From positions 1 through 64,000 of the forward strand of contig NZ_LQPH01000099.1 in NCBI RefSeq assembly GCF_002102255.1: DNA of 64,000 nt. The letters are read 5' to 3'. Shown in pieces: positions 17,233-25,761 of the stretch. The DNA comes from Mycobacterium nebraskense. Its GTDB lineage: Bacteria > Actinomycetota > Actinomycetes > Mycobacteriales > Mycobacteriaceae. The notes under the pieces were generated by a model. The model was not told the DNA's origin, did not search any database, and worked only from the letters and a program-made list of their open reading frames with translations. The position numbers and the translations under genes were made by a program. Each line of letters opens with the position of its first letter. The stretch's first letter is position 1.

Positions 17233-18165
17233 ATGAAATTCGCCTTCCCCCTTCCCCACATGCTGCGCCTGCCGGCGATGACGCAGCCCTGGGAAGCCGC
17301 AGTCACGGGACCCGACCAGACCCGCATGGTCAGATGCGCCGACCGGTGGGGCTACGACATGATCGCCGTCCCCGAGCATCTCGTCATCCCCACCGAGCAC
17401 GTCGAGCTGTCCGGGCCCCACTACCTGCACTCGACGGCCGCCCAGGCCTACATCGCCGGCGCGACCGAACGGGTCGCCGTCAATTCCTGCGTCACCATCC
17501 TGCCGTTGCACCAGCCGATCGCCCTGGCCAAGGCGCTGGCCACCGCGGACTGGATGAGCGGCGGCCGGATGATGGTCACCTTCGGGGTCGGCTGGCTGGC
17601 CCGGGAGTTCGAGCTCCTCGGGGTGCCCTTCGGCGAGCGGGGCCGGATCGCCGACGAATACCTGGCGGCCATCGTGGAGCTGTGGACCAGCGACACACCG
17701 CGATTCGACGGCCGCTACGTGTCGTTCGACGACATCGCGTTCGAACCGAAACCGGTTCAAAAGCCCCACCTTCCGATCTGGATCGGCGGCGATGCGGATG
17801 CGGCGCTGCGCAGGGCCGCCAGGTTCGCGTCCGGCTGGTGGCCGTTCCTGACACCACCCGAGCAGATCGCCGAAAAACTGGACTACATCAAGTCCCAGCC
17901 GTCCTATGACGGCCGACCGTTCGAGGTGATGCACGGGCTGAGCACCAACCGGGTGGGCGAAGGGCACGTCGCCCGTGACGACCCGAACGGACGGCCCGGC
18001 ATGAGCGCGCAAGAGATCGTCGAGCGGTTGGGCTGGCTCGCCGAGCAGGGCGTGACGATCAGCGCGGTACCCATCCCCGCCGTCGGCGGCGTCGACGAAT
18101 ACCTCGACTACGCGCAATGGGTGATTGAGGAGATCAAACCCAAGGTGCCGCAACCGATCACCTGA
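17233..18165 (+). CDS. LLM class F420-dependent oxidoreductase
   Basis: A 310-residue luciferase-like TIM-barrel protein. The N-terminal FAFPLPHM and internal VNSCVTILPLHQPIALAKALATADWMSGGRMMVTFGVGW are typical of the mycobacterial F420-dependent branch (TIGR03619-like), and KPHLPIWIGGDADAALRRAARF is the conserved C-terminal block. A good ribosome site (GGAGGAAA) precedes the ATG. It probably transfers hydride between F420 and an unknown carbonyl, alkene or alcohol. Its end overlaps the convergent membrane protein gene by 8 bases. Confidence 0.87.
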   Translation: MKFAFPLPHMLRLPAMTQPWEAAVTGPDQTRMVRCADRWGYDMIAVPEHLVIPTEHVELSGPHYLHSTAAQAYIAGATERVAVNSCVTILPLHQPIALAKALATADWMSGGRMMVTFGVGWLAREFELLGVPFGERGRIADEYLAAIVELWTSDTPRFDGRYVSFDDIAFEPKPVQKPHLPIWIGGDADAALRRAARFASGWWPFLTPPEQIAEKLDYIKSQPSYDGRPFEVMHGLSTNRVGEGHVARDDPNGRPGMSAQEIVERLGWLAEQGVTISAVPIPAVGGVDEYLDYAQWVIEEIKPKVPQPIT

Positions 18166-19051
18166 TCGTCAACCCGCGCTTGCGCACCCACAACACCGCG
18201 GCGACGGTGCCGGTGATCCAGACAGCCACGGCGATGGCCAGGTGCACGAAGCTTTTGGTGTCGCGCCCGAACACCGGCCAGATCATCGCGGGCAGCTTGG
18301 TCCAGAGCACTTTGTGCTCGACCCCGTTCATCGGGTCGGCGACGTAGTACAGCACGTACGGCAGGGTCAGGACCGCCAACCAGCTGCCGGTGCGGCGCCG
18401 GTCACCGCGCTGGCGCCATCGCCGGGTCAGCGGCTCGACGCCGACCGGGTGCAGCACCGAGATGACATTTCCCAAACCCAGCCAGGACACGATGGGCACG
18501 GCGACGGTGGGAATCGTGATCGCCAGCCGCTGCGGCGTTTCCAGGCACAGCGTCAACACCATCGCCGCCACCAAGGTGGGCAGCCCGACGATGGCAAGCA
18601 GGGCAAGGTTTTTGATCAGCAGGATCCGCCAGAACGGCACGCCGTCCGACAGGCCCGCCAGGACGCGGTAGTGATCGGCGCCGAACAGATTGGTCGTGGT
18701 GACGTCGGCCAGCACCCACGACGAAAAGTAGGTGCCCACCAGGATCACCCAGTCGGTGTGGTGGCGGCCGACGGTCAGCGGCTGCACCAGCAGCCACGCC
18801 GCGGCGAAGATCACGTTGGCGACCACGCCCATCAACCAGGTGCGGGGCGCGGTGAACGCCCAGCGGATCTCCGCGAGCACCGCCGCCCCCAGGGCGCGCT
18901 TTTCGAAGTCCTTGGCGGCCCGCCGGGCGGCGGCCGGGCGGGGGGTCGAGGCGCGCACGGCGGCGTGCAAAGCGGCACGCGCGCGTGGCTGCAGCGACCG
19001 CTGCGACTCGGTGATGCGTTCGAAGCGATCACTCCGGGGCGAGGCGATCAA
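18158..19051 (-). CDS. Integral membrane protein, unknown function
   Basis: About 297 residues. After a basic N-terminal 60 residues come about six hydrophobic segments (for example WLMGVVANVIFAAAWLLV, LLIKNLALLAIVGLPTLVAAM, LAIAVAVWITGTVAAVLWV). The layout resembles an ABC-2-type permease, but no ATPase gene is adjacent. The TTG at 19051 is preferred because AGGAG lies eight bases upstream; a TTG at 19069 would add six residues. It is oriented away from the flavoprotein gene at 19120. Confidence 0.75.
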   Translation of the reverse strand: MIASPRSDRFERITESQRSLQPRARAALHAAVRASTPRPAAARRAAKDFEKRALGAAVLAEIRWAFTAPRTWLMGVVANVIFAAAWLLVQPLTVGRHHTDWVILVGTYFSSWVLADVTTTNLFGADHYRVLAGLSDGVPFWRILLIKNLALLAIVGLPTLVAAMVLTLCLETPQRLAITIPTVAVPIVSWLGLGNVISVLHPVGVEPLTRRWRQRGDRRRTGSWLAVLTLPYVLYYVADPMNGVEHKVLWTKLPAMIWPVFGRDTKSFVHLAIAVAVWITGTVAAVLWVRKRGLTIR

Positions 19052-19119
19052 GTGACGTGCTCCTGGCAATCGATCGGTCAGTGGGCGGTCCCGAACTTCA
19101 TGCCAGGCAGGATAGCGAC

Positions 19120-20244
19120 ATGAACCGCAAGCGTGTCGTCATTGCCGGGCTCGGAGACGCGGGTGTCCTGGCCGCGATCCGGCTGTCCGGGTACGCCGAC
19201 GTCGTTGGCATCTCCGTCAAGCCCGCGCTGGTCAGCGGTCAGGAACTCGGCGTTCGGCTGTCCCGCCCCGACGATTGGGCGCGCGACTACTGGATTCCGT
19301 TCGACAGGTTCCGGCGTCTGGACCGGGTGCGCACGGTGCAGGCCCAGCTGACCGGCGTGGACCTGGCCGCCCGCACCGTCCTGGGCAAACGCGCCGACGG
19401 CGCGGCCCTCGCCGAGGAGTACGACGCGCTGATCATCTCGACCGGGGTCAGCAACGGCTTCTGGCGCCGGCCCACGCTGCAATCGGCCGCCGACGTCGGC
19501 GCGGAGCTGCGCGCCGCGCATGACCGGCTGGCTGCCGCCGGCTCGGTCATCGTCGTGGGCGGCGGCGCGGCCGCGGTGAGCAGCGCGCTCAACATGGCCA
19601 CCACCTGGCCGCAGAAACGTGTCGACCTCTACTTCCCTGGACCGCGGGCTTTAGCTGAGTACGACCCACGAAGTTGGGACCGGATTCACCGGCGACTCAC
19701 CGGCCTGGGCGTGGGCATCCACCCGGGCCACCGCGCCGTGCTGCCCGACGGCTTCGCGGGCGACGAGATCACCAGCGAACCGGTGCGCTGGAGCACCGGA
19801 CAACCCCCGGCCGGCGCCGACGCCGTGCTATGGGCGATCGGGCGGGTGCGACCCAACACCGATTGGCTGCCGCCGGAGCTGCTCGACGAGCGCGGGTTCG
19901 TGCGTGTGACGCCGGAGCTGCGGGTGCCCGGATATCGGGGCGTCTTCGCGGTCGGCGACGTCGCGGCGACCGATCCCCTGCGCAGCTCGGCCCGCAACCG
20001 GGGGGATGCGCTGGTGGCCCGCAACGTCCGCGCCGAGCTCGGCGGCGGCAGGCTGGGGGCGTACCGGGCGCCGACGCGGCGGTGGGGTTCGCTGGTGGGT
20101 ATCCAGCCCGACGGGCTGGAGGTTTTTCTGCCCACCGGCCACGCGTTCCGGTTCCCGACGTGGTCGGTCGAGCGAGTGGTGATGCCCTGGATCGTGCGAT
20201 GGGGCATGTATCGCGGAGTGCGCGAGAACAATCCGCTCGGATAA
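19120..20244 (+). CDS. NAD(P)/FAD-dependent oxidoreductase (AIF/NDH-2-like)
   Basis: A 374-residue pyridine nucleotide-disulfide oxidoreductase-fold protein. The first Rossmann motif VVIAGLGDAGVLAAIRL is at the N-terminus, the second VIVVGGGAAAVSSAL at about 150, and the C-terminal FAD-binding block is GVFAVGDVAATD near 290. The redox-active CxxC of disulfide reductases is absent, so it resembles AIFM2/FSP1 or type II NADH:quinone oxidoreductases. The ATG at 19120 is chosen because the upstream extension lacks any family match. It converges with the multicopper oxidase gene with 12 bases between. Confidence 0.83.
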   Translation: MNRKRVVIAGLGDAGVLAAIRLSGYADVVGISVKPALVSGQELGVRLSRPDDWARDYWIPFDRFRRLDRVRTVQAQLTGVDLAARTVLGKRADGAALAEEYDALIISTGVSNGFWRRPTLQSAADVGAELRAAHDRLAAAGSVIVVGGGAAAVSSALNMATTWPQKRVDLYFPGPRALAEYDPRSWDRIHRRLTGLGVGIHPGHRAVLPDGFAGDEITSEPVRWSTGQPPAGADAVLWAIGRVRPNTDWLPPELLDERGFVRVTPELRVPGYRGVFAVGDVAATDPLRSSARNRGDALVARNVRAELGGGRLGAYRAPTRRWGSLVGIQPDGLEVFLPTGHAFRFPTWSVERVVMPWIVRWGMYRGVRENNPLG

Positions 20245-20256
20245 TGAGTGGCCGAA

Positions 20257-21726
20257 TCAGCCGCTGTTCAGCAGCAGCATGAGGCCGTAGTCCATGTGGA
20301 TCTGCTGGTGGCAATGCAGCAGCGACAGGCCGGGCTGGTCGGCGACGAAGTCGACGTCCATGCTCTGGTACCCGCCCAGCATCGCGACGTCCTTGCGCAC
20401 GCCGGCCGTTGGCGTGCCGGCGAATTGGGTGATTTCGAAAGTGTGCCGGTGCAGATGCATCGGATGCAGGTCGTCGCTGGCATTGCGGAAGCGCAGCCGG
20501 TAGCGCTTGCCCCGCTGCACATCGAGCACGGGCTGGTTGGCGTCCATGGAAAAGGGCGTGCCGTTGAACGTCCAGAGGTTGAAGCCGTTGTCGGCGGCGT
20601 TGCGTTTCTCGATCAGCATCTCGATGGTGTGCTCGGGCGGCGGAGCGCTTGCCGGGTTGGGCGCGGCGAACAGCCGGTAATCCCAGGCGAACGGCGGGGG
20701 CGACGCCCATTGCGGATCCCCACCGCGCCCGGCGTATTCCACGACGACGCCCATTCCGTGGCCGCGGTCATCGTCGGACAGGTCACCCAGCACCCACACC
20801 CCCGGATTGTTCATGGTCACCAGCGCCGAAATGCGTTCGGCCGCACCGAGCCACAGCACGGGCACGGCGGCCGGATTCGGCACCGGGTTCCCGTCCAGCG
20901 CGACCACGTTGAAGGTATGCCCGGGCAAGGCCAGGCTGCGCGATTCGGTGGCGCTGCCGTTCAGCACGTGCAGCAACACCCGCTCGCCGGCCCGAACGCG
21001 GATGGGGTCGCCGTGGCCGAGCATGCGACCGTTGACGGCGAACGCCCCGTAACCGACCTCGTAGCCGCGCGGTTCGCCCCGCGCCAGCGAGGCCGCCATC
21101 GACGACTCGCCCCTGGCCTTGAGATCCGGGTCCTGCGCTCCGGCCAGGAAGTCACTGGCCATGTCGCCGCCGCGGCTGAACGTGGGCTCGAATTCCTTGA
21201 GCGTCAAGAAGATCTCTTGGTCGTAGGCGCCGGCGTCCTGCCGGGGCTCGATGTAGACGGGGCCGACCAGTCCGCTGTACTGACCGCGGGACAGGTCGGA
21301 GCGCGGCACGACATGAGTGTGGTAGAAGCGGAAACCCGCCGGGCCGGGGATGAAAGAGAGCCGCCGCATGCCGTGCGCGGGGATGTATGGCGTCCCCTCC
21401 TCGGCAGAGCCGTCGACGTCGACACCCACGTGCTGACCGTGCCAGTGCAGCTGCTCGGGGGAACCGGTGTCGTTGAAGACATCCACCGACGTCCGTTGAC
21501 CCTCTTTGAATCGCAGCAGCGGGCCGGGGAATTGGCCGTTGTAGGTCAAGGTCGACACGACGTGGCCCGGCGCCAATTCGACTGCGCCGGTACCGATCCA
21601 CAGCGTGTAATCCGCCTTACCACCGGGTGGTGGCCGCCCGCAGGCGGCCGCGGCGCCGGCGCTTCCACTTGCGGCCAGCATCGCCAACCCGCCCCATTTG
21701 AAGAAGTCACGCCGATCGAGCGACAC
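20257..21726 (-). CDS. Tat-exported multicopper oxidase
   Basis: A 489-residue protein starting with GTG seven bases after GGAGG. The N-terminus RRDFFKWGGLAMLAASG is a twin-arginine signal. Copper-binding clusters are all present: HWHGQHVG, FYHTHV, HPMHLHRHTF and HCHQQIHMDYG, so type 1, 2 and 3 copper sites should be intact. It oxidises metal ions or phenolic substrates at the cell surface using oxygen. Its start lies one base beyond the stop of the upstream ArsR-arsenate reductase fusion, so it is in that operon and probably metal-regulated. Copper or arsenite tolerance is a plausible role. Confidence 0.9.
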   Translation of the reverse strand: MSLDRRDFFKWGGLAMLAASGSAGAAAACGRPPPGGKADYTLWIGTGAVELAPGHVVSTLTYNGQFPGPLLRFKEGQRTSVDVFNDTGSPEQLHWHGQHVGVDVDGSAEEGTPYIPAHGMRRLSFIPGPAGFRFYHTHVVPRSDLSRGQYSGLVGPVYIEPRQDAGAYDQEIFLTLKEFEPTFSRGGDMASDFLAGAQDPDLKARGESSMAASLARGEPRGYEVGYGAFAVNGRMLGHGDPIRVRAGERVLLHVLNGSATESRSLALPGHTFNVVALDGNPVPNPAAVPVLWLGAAERISALVTMNNPGVWVLGDLSDDDRGHGMGVVVEYAGRGGDPQWASPPPFAWDYRLFAAPNPASAPPPEHTIEMLIEKRNAADNGFNLWTFNGTPFSMDANQPVLDVQRGKRYRLRFRNASDDLHPMHLHRHTFEITQFAGTPTAGVRKDVAMLGGYQSMDVDFVADQPGLSLLHCHQQIHMDYGLMLLLNSG

Positions 21727-21727
21727 G

Positions 21728-22468
21728 TCATCGCCTCCGCGGATACGCGTCGAGGGCGGGCAACAAAAAGTCGATGCGGTCATCCAATTCGCTTGCCACC
21801 CGGTCGAATTCCCGATAGCCGGCGCCGGTGGCGGACGGGTCGGGCAGGCTCCAGTGCATCGTCGTGGCCACGCCGTGGTCACGCGCATACTCGCGAACCC
21901 TGTCGCACAGGGTGATCACGCAATCGAAGCGGCGCCGGGCCACCGCGGTCAACGGTTGGGGCCGATGCCCGCCGAGGTCGATGCCGTACCTGTCGCGCAT
22001 GATGCGTATCGCGTTGCGGTGCAGGTGCGGTTTGGGATGACTGCCCGCGCTCGCGGCACGAATGCGGCCCTGGCCCCGGCTCTGAAGCAGCGCCTCGGCC
22101 ATCGGAGAACGCGCGCTGTTGCCGGAACACAAGAACAGCACCGACCGCGCCGCGGGCCTGGCGACCGGCGTTGGTCCGAGTGCCGGATGCAATGCCGCGG
22201 CCGCCGCGTGGAATGCCCCGGCGCACCCCGTCAGGTTCAGGCGGTAGTAGGTGTTGCGGCCGTCGAAACTGCTGCGCCGCGCGTCGACGAGCCCGGCCGA
22301 GCGCAGCAGCCGCAAGTGATACGAAACCAGGTTCTGCGGCTCGCCGACGGCGGCAGCCAATTCCCGCACCCGGTGGTCGCTGCCCGCCAATTCGGTCAGC
22401 AGCGCCCAGCGCACCGGATGCGACGCCATGTGCATCAGCGACGGGACCGCCGTCTTGCTCGCCACCAT
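21728..22468 (-). CDS. ArsR-type regulator fused to low-molecular-weight phosphatase/arsenate reductase
   Basis: A 246-residue fusion. Residues about 10-80 are an ArsR winged helix (VRELAAAVGEPQNLVSYHLRLLRSAGLV). Residues about 108-240 are a LMW-PTP/ArsC domain with the P-loop Cys114-x5-Arg120 (CSGNSAR) and an acid loop DPSATG. It could sense and reduce arsenate in one polypeptide, or be a phosphotyrosine phosphatase with a DNA-binding head. The N-terminus has no obvious paired Cys for As(III). The ATG 22466-22468 is chosen because the operator lies directly upstream. It is co-transcribed with the multicopper oxidase. Confidence 0.85.
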   Translation of the reverse strand: MVASKTAVPSLMHMASHPVRWALLTELAGSDHRVRELAAAVGEPQNLVSYHLRLLRSAGLVDARRSSFDGRNTYYRLNLTGCAGAFHAAAAALHPALGPTPVARPAARSVLFLCSGNSARSPMAEALLQSRGQGRIRAASAGSHPKPHLHRNAIRIMRDRYGIDLGGHRPQPLTAVARRRFDCVITLCDRVREYARDHGVATTMHWSLPDPSATGAGYREFDRVASELDDRIDFLLPALDAYPRRR

Positions 22469-22483
22469 CCTCGGCGAGGATAC

Positions 22484-22499
22484 ATCAAACTCATTTGAT
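22484..22499. promoter_or_regulatory. ArsR-type operator between divergent operons
   Basis: ATCAAACTCATTTGAT is an inverted repeat with arms ATCAA and TTGAT (six arm bases, ATCAAA/TTTGAT, around CTCA). ArsR/SmtB repressors classically bind ATCAA-N6-TTGAT dyads. It lies 15 bases upstream of the ArsR-fusion start and 34 bases upstream of the permease start, so one site could repress both directions. Confidence 0.75.
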
Positions 22500-22533
22500 A
22501 GGTTGGCCGCTGCGTGCGCGGTGAGGAGACGCA

Positions 22534-23805
22534 TTGGCCGACAGCAACACCGGCGAGCTTCGCCGAAGCCTGGGCTTGTTCGACGCGGTGACGATCGGAC
22601 TGGGCTCGATGATCGGCGCCGGGATTTTCGCCGCGCTCGGCCCGGCGGCGCGCGCGGCGGGCTCGGGGCTGCTGCTGGGCCTGGCGGTAGCCGCGGTGGT
22701 GGCCTATTGCAACGCCACCTCGTCCGCGCGGCTGGCCGCCCGCTACCCCGCCTCCGGCGGCACCTACCTGTACGGCCGCGAGCGGCTGGGCGAATTCTGG
22801 GGATACCTGGCGGGGTGGGGCTTCGTCGTCGGCAAGACCGCCTCGTGCGCCGCGATGGCGTTGACCATCGGCTCCTACGCGTGGCCGTCACACGCGCACC
22901 CGGTGGCGGTCGCCGCCGTGGTGGCGCTCACCGCGGTGAACTACGCCGGGGTGCAGAAGTCGGCCTGGCTCACCCGCGTCATCGTCGCGCTCGTCTTGGC
23001 CGTGCTGGCCGCGGTGATCGTCACCGCATTCGCCTCGGGAGCGGTTGGCGCCGAACAACTTCGCCCGGTTGGTACGAGCGTCGGTGGGGTGATTCAGGCC
23101 GCGGGGCTGTTGTTCTTCGCCTTCGCCGGCTACGCGCGCATCGCCACCCTGGGCGAGGAGGTGCGCGACCCGGCGCGCACCATCCCGCGCGCGATACCGA
23201 TCGCCCTCGCCATCGCCTTGGCCCTCTACGCCCTGGTGGCCGTCGCGGCGCTCTCGACGCTGGGGCCCCGGCGCCTCGGCCGAGCGACAGCGCCGCTGGC
23301 CGACACGGTGCGGGCGGTCGGGACGGGCTGGCTCGTCCCCATCGTTCAAGTGGGCGCGGCGGTCGCGGCACTCGGCTCGCTGCTGGCGTTGATCCTGGGT
23401 GTCTCGCGCACCACGTTGGCCATGGCCCGCGACCACCACCTGCCCCATGCCCTTACCGCCGTGCACCCGCGGTTCCAGGTGCCCCACCGCGCCGAGTTGC
23501 TGATCGGCGCCATCGTGGCGGTGTCGGCCGCCACCGTCGATCTTCGGGGCGCAATAGGTTTTTCGTCATTCGCCGTGCTGATCTACTACGCGGTTGCCAA
23601 CGCTTCCGCTTTCACCCTCGGGCCCGATGAGGGCCGCCCGCACCGCGCGATCCCGGTGCTCGGCTTAATCGGGTGTGTTGTGCTGGCATTCGCGATGCCG
23701 CTGACTTCGGCGCTGTCCGGACTGACGGTGCTGGGCATTGGCGTCGCCGCCTATGCAATTCGGCTCGTCGCGACCCGATTTCGGCAGAAGGGAGACCGCA
23801 CATGA
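22534..23805 (+). CDS. APC superfamily amino acid/amine permease
   Basis: A 423-residue protein with about 12 hydrophobic segments. The N-terminal GLFDAVTIGLGSMIGAGIFAALGP is the TM1 substrate-binding motif of the APC family, and FFAFAGYARIATLGEEVRDPART is the TM6 region. It starts with TTG at 22534, five bases after AGGAG. The substrate is not predictable. It is unusual that it sits opposite the ArsR fusion and shares its operator, hinting at metal- or arsenic-controlled uptake or export. The stop overlaps the DoxX start by four bases. Confidence 0.87.
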   Translation: MADSNTGELRRSLGLFDAVTIGLGSMIGAGIFAALGPAARAAGSGLLLGLAVAAVVAYCNATSSARLAARYPASGGTYLYGRERLGEFWGYLAGWGFVVGKTASCAAMALTIGSYAWPSHAHPVAVAAVVALTAVNYAGVQKSAWLTRVIVALVLAVLAAVIVTAFASGAVGAEQLRPVGTSVGGVIQAAGLLFFAFAGYARIATLGEEVRDPARTIPRAIPIALAIALALYALVAVAALSTLGPRRLGRATAPLADTVRAVGTGWLVPIVQVGAAVAALGSLLALILGVSRTTLAMARDHHLPHALTAVHPRFQVPHRAELLIGAIVAVSAATVDLRGAIGFSSFAVLIYYAVANASAFTLGPDEGRPHRAIPVLGLIGCVVLAFAMPLTSALSGLTVLGIGVAAYAIRLVATRFRQKGDRT

Positions 23806-24296
23806 CTCGACCCGCATCCCGACTCGCTCCAGTGCTTTCGACGCGCGCCCCGGCCGCGGTGGTGCTGATTCGTCTCTATGTGGGCCTGGTATTCGTCTGC
23901 GAGGGCGCGCTGAAGTTTCTTCGGCCGGCCTCGCTTGGCACTGGCAGGTTCGATAAGGCGGGCATCCCCGCGCCCGCGTTCTTCAGCACCCTGGACGGAA
24001 TCTTCGAGATCGGCTGCGGCGTCCTTATTCTCCTCGGGCTCCTGACGCGGCTGGCCACCCTGCCGATGATCGTCGACATGGGCGGGGCGCTGTTGATCAC
24101 CAAGCTGCCCATCTTCTGGGGACGTGCCCCGCTCTTCCGCGCCGAACACGGGTGGTGGGACTTCATCCACGAATCCCGCGTCGACTTGGCCCAGCTCTGC
24201 GGCAGCCTCTTCCTGCTTTTCGTCGGGGCCGGCGCCTTGTCACTCGACGCCCGGCTCAGCCGATCCGCCCTACGGTCGCCGCCGTCGATGACGTAG
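23802..24296 (+). CDS. DoxX family membrane protein
   Basis: A 164-residue protein with four hydrophobic segments, for example VLIRLYVGLVFVCEGALKFL and IFEIGCGVLILLGLLTRLA, the usual DoxX pattern. DoxX proteins are small membrane subunits linked to thiol oxidation and redox stress complexes. The ATG overlaps the permease stop (ATGA), so it is co-translated. Being inside an ArsR-controlled unit, it may help with thiol stress from metals. Confidence 0.83.
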   Translation: MTRPASRLAPVLSTRAPAAVVLIRLYVGLVFVCEGALKFLRPASLGTGRFDKAGIPAPAFFSTLDGIFEIGCGVLILLGLLTRLATLPMIVDMGGALLITKLPIFWGRAPLFRAEHGWWDFIHESRVDLAQLCGSLFLLFVGAGALSLDARLSRSALRSPPSMT

Positions 24297-24310
24297 GGTT
24301 TGCGCACTGA

Positions 24311-24332
24311 TTCGATAAATGCTTATATAGAA
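24311..24332. promoter_or_regulatory. Probable promoter/operator of the arsR-acr3-arsC-arsI operon
   Basis: An AT-rich imperfect dyad, TTCGATAA at 24311-24318 and TTATATAGAA at 24323-24332 around ATGC, ends two bases before the arsR ATG. TATATAG could act as a -10 element. It is the natural binding site for the ArsR made immediately downstream. The assignment rests on symmetry and position only. Confidence 0.5.
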
Positions 24333-24334
24333 GA

Positions 24335-24661
24335 ATGTCGAAACAAGAGCTGGCATGCTGTCCCACCCTGGGGACGGCCGCCATGGCCGAGTCCCAGGCC
24401 ACGGAATTGGCGGCGATGTTCAAAGCGCTGGGCGACCCGGTGCGGCTGAGGTTGTTGAGCCTGATCGCCAGCCACCCCGGCGGTGAGGCCTGCGTCTGCG
24501 AGATCTCGGCCACCTTCGACGTCTCCCAGCCCACGATCTCTCATCACCTCAAGCTGCTGCGCTCGGCAGGACTGCTGGACTGTGAGCGCCGGGGCACCTG
24601 GGTGTACTACTGGGTGGTTCCGGCCGCGCTGCAGCAACTTTCGTCGGTCCTGCGCCCATGA
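24335..24661 (+). CDS. arsR: ArsR family As(III)-responsive repressor
   Basis: A 108-residue ArsR/SmtB winged-helix protein (HTH at about 55-80, CEISATFDVSQPTISHHLKLL). Cys8-Cys9 at the N-terminus plus Cys53 and Cys55 in the helix-turn-helix match the three-cysteine arsenite site described for the actinobacterial (Corynebacterium-type) ArsR. Binding of As(III) should release the operator. It is the first gene of a four-gene ars operon, and its stop overlaps acr3 by four bases. Confidence 0.92.
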   Translation: MSKQELACCPTLGTAAMAESQATELAAMFKALGDPVRLRLLSLIASHPGGEACVCEISATFDVSQPTISHHLKLLRSAGLLDCERRGTWVYYWVVPAALQQLSSVLRP

Positions 24662-25761
24662 GCAGCACCCACACGCCGGCATCCACCGCAGCCGCGACGG
24701 TGACCCGGCTCCCCACCCTCGACCGATTCCTGCCGGTATGGATCGGCGCCGCGATGGCGGCCGGCCTGCTGCTGGGACGAATCGTCCCAGGGCTCGGATC
24801 GGCCCTGAGTGCCGTCGCCGTTCAAGGGATTTCGTTGCCGATCGCGGTCGGCCTGTTGGTCATGATGTATCCGGTGCTGGCCAAGGTCCGCTACGACCGG
24901 CTCGACGAAGTCACCGCCGACCGCAAGCTGCTCGCATCATCCTTGTTGCTCAACTGGGTGGTCGGTCCCGCGGTGATGTTCACGTTGGCCTGGTCGCTGC
25001 TGGCGGACCTGCCGGAGTACCGCACGGGCCTGATCATCGTCGGGCTGGCTCGCTGCATTGCGATGGTGATCATCTGGAACGACCTGGCCTGCGGGGACCG
25101 CGAGGCCGCAGCCGTGCTGGTCGCCCTGAATTCGCTGTTCCAGGTGGTCATGTTCGCCGCCCTGGGCTGGTTCTACCTCTCGGTGCTGCCGGGGTGGTTG
25201 GGCCTGCCCCAAACCGGCATCCATGTCTCCCCATGGCAGATCGCCAAGGCGGTGCTGATCTTCCTCGGCATTCCGCTACTGGCCGGATACCTGTCCCGCC
25301 GGCTGGGCGAACGGTTCCGGGGCCGCGACTGGTACGAGACGCGGTTCCTCCCCCGCGTCGGGCCATGGGCCCTGTACGGGTTGTTGTTCACCATCGTGAT
25401 TCTCTTCGCCCTGCAAGGCCATGAGATCACCTCTCGGCCATTGGACGTGGCCCGCATCGCGATCCCGCTGCTGGCCTACTTCGCGATCATGTGGGCCGGG
25501 GGGTATGCCCTCGGACTCCTGCTGCGGCTTGGCTACGCACGCACCGCCACCCTCGCGTTCACCGCCGCCGGAAACAACTTCGAACTGGCCATCGCGGTGG
25601 CCATCGCGACCTACGGCGTCACGTCCGGGCAAGCCCTGGCCGGGGTCGTCGGCCCACTGATCGAGGTGCCCGTGCTGGTCGGGCTGGTCTACGTTTCGCT
25701 TGCCCTGCGGGCCCGGCTGTTCCGCGCCGACTCAACCCGAGGAGTCGCCGATGACCGGTAA
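24658..25761 (+). CDS. acr3: ACR3 family arsenite efflux permease
   Basis: A 367-residue membrane protein with about ten hydrophobic helices. The stretch ARCIAMVIIWNDLACGD carries the conserved Cys of the ACR3 family needed for arsenite transport, and AAGNNFELAIAVAIA is the second family signature. It extrudes As(OH)3 as an antiporter. ATG overlaps the arsR stop, and its 3' end overlaps arsC by 11 bases in another frame. In M. tuberculosis the equivalent ACR3 and ArsC are one fused protein; here they are separate. Confidence 0.92.
   Translation: MSSTHTPASTAAATVTRLPTLDRFLPVWIGAAMAAGLLLGRIVPGLGSALSAVAVQGISLPIAVGLLVMMYPVLAKVRYDRLDEVTADRKLLASSLLLNWVVGPAVMFTLAWSLLADLPEYRTGLIIVGLARCIAMVIIWNDLACGDREAAAVLVALNSLFQVVMFAALGWFYLSVLPGWLGLPQTGIHVSPWQIAKAVLIFLGIPLLAGYLSRRLGERFRGRDWYETRFLPRVGPWALYGLLFTIVILFALQGHEITSRPLDVARIAIPLLAYFAIMWAGGYALGLLLRLGYARTATLAFTAAGNNFELAIAVAIATYGVTSGQALAGVVGPLIEVPVLVGLVYVSLALRARLFRADSTRGVADDR

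Noticed and set aside
20248..21915. Long open frame antisense to the multicopper oxidase
   Set aside because: Shadow frame without motifs; the opposite strand has all copper-binding clusters and a Tat signal.
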